This document shows positions 61,529-64,000 of a stretch of 64,000 nt of DNA, one piece after another. A model generated the notes under the pieces. The model worked only from the letters and a program-made list of their open reading frames with translations, was not told where the DNA came from and did no database searches. The stretch comes from Mixta gaviniae. Lineage in GTDB: Bacteria; Pseudomonadota; Gammaproteobacteria; Enterobacterales; Enterobacteriaceae. The stretch spans positions 186,001 to 250,000 of the forward strand of contig NZ_CP026377.1 in assembly GCF_002953195.1 (NCBI RefSeq). The letters run 5' to 3'. Position 1 is the first letter of the stretch. The number at the start of each line of letters is the position of its first letter. A program made the translations under genes and the position numbers.

Positions 61529-64000
61529 ATGGAAAAGTACGAACTTAACTGCGCGATATTTATTTCTTTTGACGCCGTCGCGTTATCAGGTATTACTGTT
61601 GAAGCCTGTAAAATTGCCAGGGAATTGGCCAAAAAAGGGCTGCACGCCTGTCTCGACCTGGGCTACGATATTAAGCTGGATAAAGGGAATTTTAATAAGC
61701 CGTACAGCTATGAGCGCGATATTTATCGCGATGTGTTTACTCTGCTGCGTATTGACGATATTTCCTCCGTCCCTTTTTATTATCCTGAGTTTATTGAAAG
61801 GGCGCATGGCATATTAATCAGCCAGAAAATTGCCGCCACCGCGCAGGAAAAAAAGGCGGTACTGGCGGCGGTAAATCAATCCGCCGCGGCGCTTGCCGAA
61901 AAAATTATGGCGCTGTGGCGCAGCCTGCATGTCTGCACGGTGATTGTTGAAAACGGCACGCTGCCGGAAAATATTATCTATACCCGCGCGCTCCGTCTCG
62001 CCATTGAACAGTATGGTCGGGAAAATCAGCTTGGCCGCTATGTTATCTGGCGCGATCACGACCTGATGTGGAACAGTGAAAAAACCGCCATGAAGTATGG
62101 CGCGGCGCCCTGGCCCCATGCGGTCAAGCCGGTGAAATCGCCCTATATCGCTTATGTCACGCTTAATGAAGATTTAAAGCGCAAGCTGGAGGCCTGGTGC
62201 GACGGCGAGGTAGAGATCAGCGTCAAAAAAAATACCTACGATTTCGCCGAACAGAGGGCTTCCGCCGATATCCGCGCTTATCTTGGCATCCGGCCGCAGG
62301 ATATTCTTATTGCCCGCACCACGCGCATTATCCCCCAGAAACGCATCGACCGCGATATCGTGCTGACGCGGCGGCTGAACCAGCTGTTCGGACGCGATGA
62401 TATCGACAGAAAGGTCTGGCTGGTCATCGCCGGCGATACCGATGAACATGCCGCGCATTACGCCGAGCTGGAGGCGTTAATTGCCCGGCAGGAAGTCGCC
62501 TCCTGCGTGCGCTTTATCGGGCCGCTGCACCATAACTGTATTTCCTTAGCAAGCGGCGCCATGACCATCGAGGATCTCTATCACGCCTGCGATCTCGTCT
62601 CCTTTTTAACCTCCTGGGATTATGACAGCTATGGCAATCCCATCGGCGAGGCGATCAGCAGCCGGCGCTGTTATATCACCACCCGCTACGAATATTACCA
62701 GGAAGTTTACGGCCAGCATGGCTTTACCGCGCCGGTGATGGAGATATCTGAAGAGAAGGATGGATGGCCCGACGACACATTTATTCATGAGGTTTACGCC
62801 CTGCTGAATGACCGGGCGGAAAGAGAAAAAATCGCTGAAAGCAATTTTCTTATTGGTAAGCAGGTTCTGGCGAATAACGTAATCGACATTATGGATTTCA
62901 ACCGTTCTGGAGGAAATATGCGTGACACTACTTTTGTCTCCGTTGTCCTACCCGTTTTTAATGAAAGCGACAGAATAGATGCGGTGCTGCTTTCGCTGCT
63001 GCAGCAGCAGACGCGAAACGGGCTTATCACCCATGCCAGCTATGAGCTGATAATTGTTGATAATAACTCTACCGACGATTCGGTAGGGAAAATCAACGAT
63101 TTCCACGCGCAGCATCCCGCGATGGATATTCATATTATTGAAGAGAAGGTGCAGGGCGTCTCTTCCGCGCGCAAGCGTGGGATGGACTACGCCTCGCTGC
63201 GCTCGCGGGCGCGCGACAGCCGGCTGGGACGCGAAGGCAAGCACTACATCGTCTCCGCCGATGCCGACTGTACGGTCGATCCCTGGTGGCTGCATGAGCT
63301 GGTCGAGAAGATGATGACGGAAAAGGGCGATCTCGGCACCTGCAACTACTACTACAACCTGGACTCATTTCGCCATCGTCCTAATCTGTTCCGCGAAATT
63401 GATAAAACGCTGCGCTGCCGCGATTTCTCCTTCAGCCTGTTTGGCGGCTTCCCGGATGGCAAAGGCTTCGCCGTGGAGCGCACGCTGTATGACCGGGTCG
63501 GCGGCATCGAAATCCTCTATCAGCTGAACCAAGGCCGCTTCGTGGAGCATCTCTCTGATGACTGGGATTTCGGCATCCGGGTTATCGCCTGGGGCGGCAA
63601 GCCGGTCTATGCCAGCGCCTCGCGCGTTGAGATCAATAGCCGCCGCGTGGATACCATTCTGGAGGAGGTGATCACCGGCGTCGCTTACGGGCGTGACGGC
63701 ATTATCACCATGAAGGATGTGCGCCCGGATAGCGAGGCGCAGCGGCCTGCGCTGGCCGATACCAACGAGATGCAGTCGCAGCAGGCGTGGTTTTACTCGA
63801 TTAAAGATTACATCCCGAAAAACATCATCCTGCCAGCGCTGCTCAACCCGCAGATCCTGCTGGAGCGCGACGACGTGCGTGCGTTCTATTCCGGACCGGT
63901 CGCCGACCAGCTCTATGCGCGCATTCATGAAATAAAGAATGAAATGCGCCTGATCGATTTCAAACCGATCCATGCCTACAAAACCCCCGCCTATCGCCTC
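61529..64000 (+). CDS. Bifunctional glycosyltransferase (GT4-like + GT2-like), partial at window end
   Basis: Open for 824 codons from the ATG at 61529 (AAGAGG upstream) to the last base, with no stop. Residues ~1-455 look like a GT-B retaining transferase: ALSGITVEACKIARELAKKG, TRIIPQKRIDRDI, VRFIGPLHHN and YGNPIGEAISSRR. Residues ~464-800 are a GT2 domain: VSVVLPVFNESDRI, ELIIVDNNSTDDS and VSADADCTVD as the DxD. At the junction an in-frame ATG at 62918 has a perfect GGAGG 4 nt upstream, so the GT2 half may also be made alone. Position after treBC suggests a sugar or compatible-solute-related product (e.g. a glucosylglycerate-type compound), but substrates are not shown. Confidence 0.85.
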   Translation, partial: MEKYELNCAIFISFDAVALSGITVEACKIARELAKKGLHACLDLGYDIKLDKGNFNKPYSYERDIYRDVFTLLRIDDISSVPFYYPEFIERAHGILISQKIAATAQEKKAVLAAVNQSAAALAEKIMALWRSLHVCTVIVENGTLPENIIYTRALRLAIEQYGRENQLGRYVIWRDHDLMWNSEKTAMKYGAAPWPHAVKPVKSPYIAYVTLNEDLKRKLEAWCDGEVEISVKKNTYDFAEQRASADIRAYLGIRPQDILIARTTRIIPQKRIDRDIVLTRRLNQLFGRDDIDRKVWLVIAGDTDEHAAHYAELEALIARQEVASCVRFIGPLHHNCISLASGAMTIEDLYHACDLVSFLTSWDYDSYGNPIGEAISSRRCYITTRYEYYQEVYGQHGFTAPVMEISEEKDGWPDDTFIHEVYALLNDRAEREKIAESNFLIGKQVLANNVIDIMDFNRSGGNMRDTTFVSVVLPVFNESDRIDAVLLSLLQQQTRNGLITHASYELIIVDNNSTDDSVGKINDFHAQHPAMDIHIIEEKVQGVSSARKRGMDYASLRSRARDSRLGREGKHYIVSADADCTVDPWWLHELVEKMMTEKGDLGTCNYYYNLDSFRHRPNLFREIDKTLRCRDFSFSLFGGFPDGKGFAVERTLYDRVGGIEILYQLNQGRFVEHLSDDWDFGIRVIAWGGKPVYASASRVEINSRRVDTILEEVITGVAYGRDGIITMKDVRPDSEAQRPALADTNEMQSQQAWFYSIKDYIPKNIILPALLNPQILLERDDVRAFYSGPVADQLYARIHEIKNEMRLIDFKPIHAYKTPAYRL

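Overview
The window reads as chromosomal DNA from a GC-rich member of the Enterobacterales. Much of it keeps the gene order of the E. coli dpp / bcs / yhj region: dppDF, bcsGFE divergent from bcsRQABZC, pdeK, dctA, yhjJ, kdgK, pdeH, yhjG, yhjE, yhjD. Protein similarity and composition suggest Erwiniaceae (a Pantoea, Mixta or Erwinia relative), but I cannot fix the genus by eye.

Layout. 1-1400: end of the dipeptide ABC transporter operon (dppD tail, dppF) and a bidirectional terminator. 1449-9507 (minus strand): an AT-richer accessory operon inserted where E. coli has dppF close to bcsG. Reading downstream it encodes a second GTP cyclohydrolase II, a WD40 propeller protein, a SUMF1/FGE-fold protein, a second beta-propeller protein, three tandem 13-codon microgenes with almost identical products (MTKPKRRIVQSKG twice, MNKPKRRIVQSKG once), an MFS exporter, an NADPH-dependent FMN reductase-like flavoprotein and a SAM methyltransferase. 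The enzyme set resembles toxoflavin-type 7-azapteridine (pyrimidotriazine) clusters. The repeated micropeptide is the most unusual thing in the window and is my candidate for an undescribed peptide-assisted pathway. 9508-10164: AT-rich spacer with a strong promoter for that operon and a 50-bp tandem repeat whose period matches overlapping micro-ORFs.

10165-26374: the cellulose locus. bcsEFG (with the phosphoethanolamine transferase) diverges from bcsRQABZC, followed by the phosphodiesterase pdeK. bcsB carries an apparent one-base deletion, so cellulose may not be made unless this is a sequence error. 26401-26612: a 62-bp tandem repeat. 26922-39091: dctA, yhjJ, an esterase, a GST, kdgK, pdeH, yhjG, yhjE and yhjD. 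39145-44715: three divergent or clustered metabolic pairs (LysR/SDR, PhzF/GST, MocR/LysE), the last with a clear palindromic operator. 44775-44953: another 62-bp tandem repeat. 44992-50579: phosphoketolase, a DASS-type anion transporter and malate:quinone oxidoreductase.

50938-56989: small stress and envelope genes: two OB-fold periplasmic proteins, a small membrane protein, a 25-codon AzuC-like gene with its own promoter, a pair of overlapping alpha/beta-hydrolase-like genes (the first has Ala in place of the nucleophile), yciF, yciG and a 60-codon gene. 57050-61344: trehalose uptake and hydrolysis (treR, treB, treC) with a perfect TreR-type palindrome. 61529-end: a large glycosyltransferase fusion (GT4-like then GT2-like) that runs off the window and has a strong internal ribosome binding site at the domain junction.

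No tRNA, rRNA, CRISPR array or transposase was seen. Start sites are chosen from Shine-Dalgarno spacing and remembered family lengths. No searches were run.
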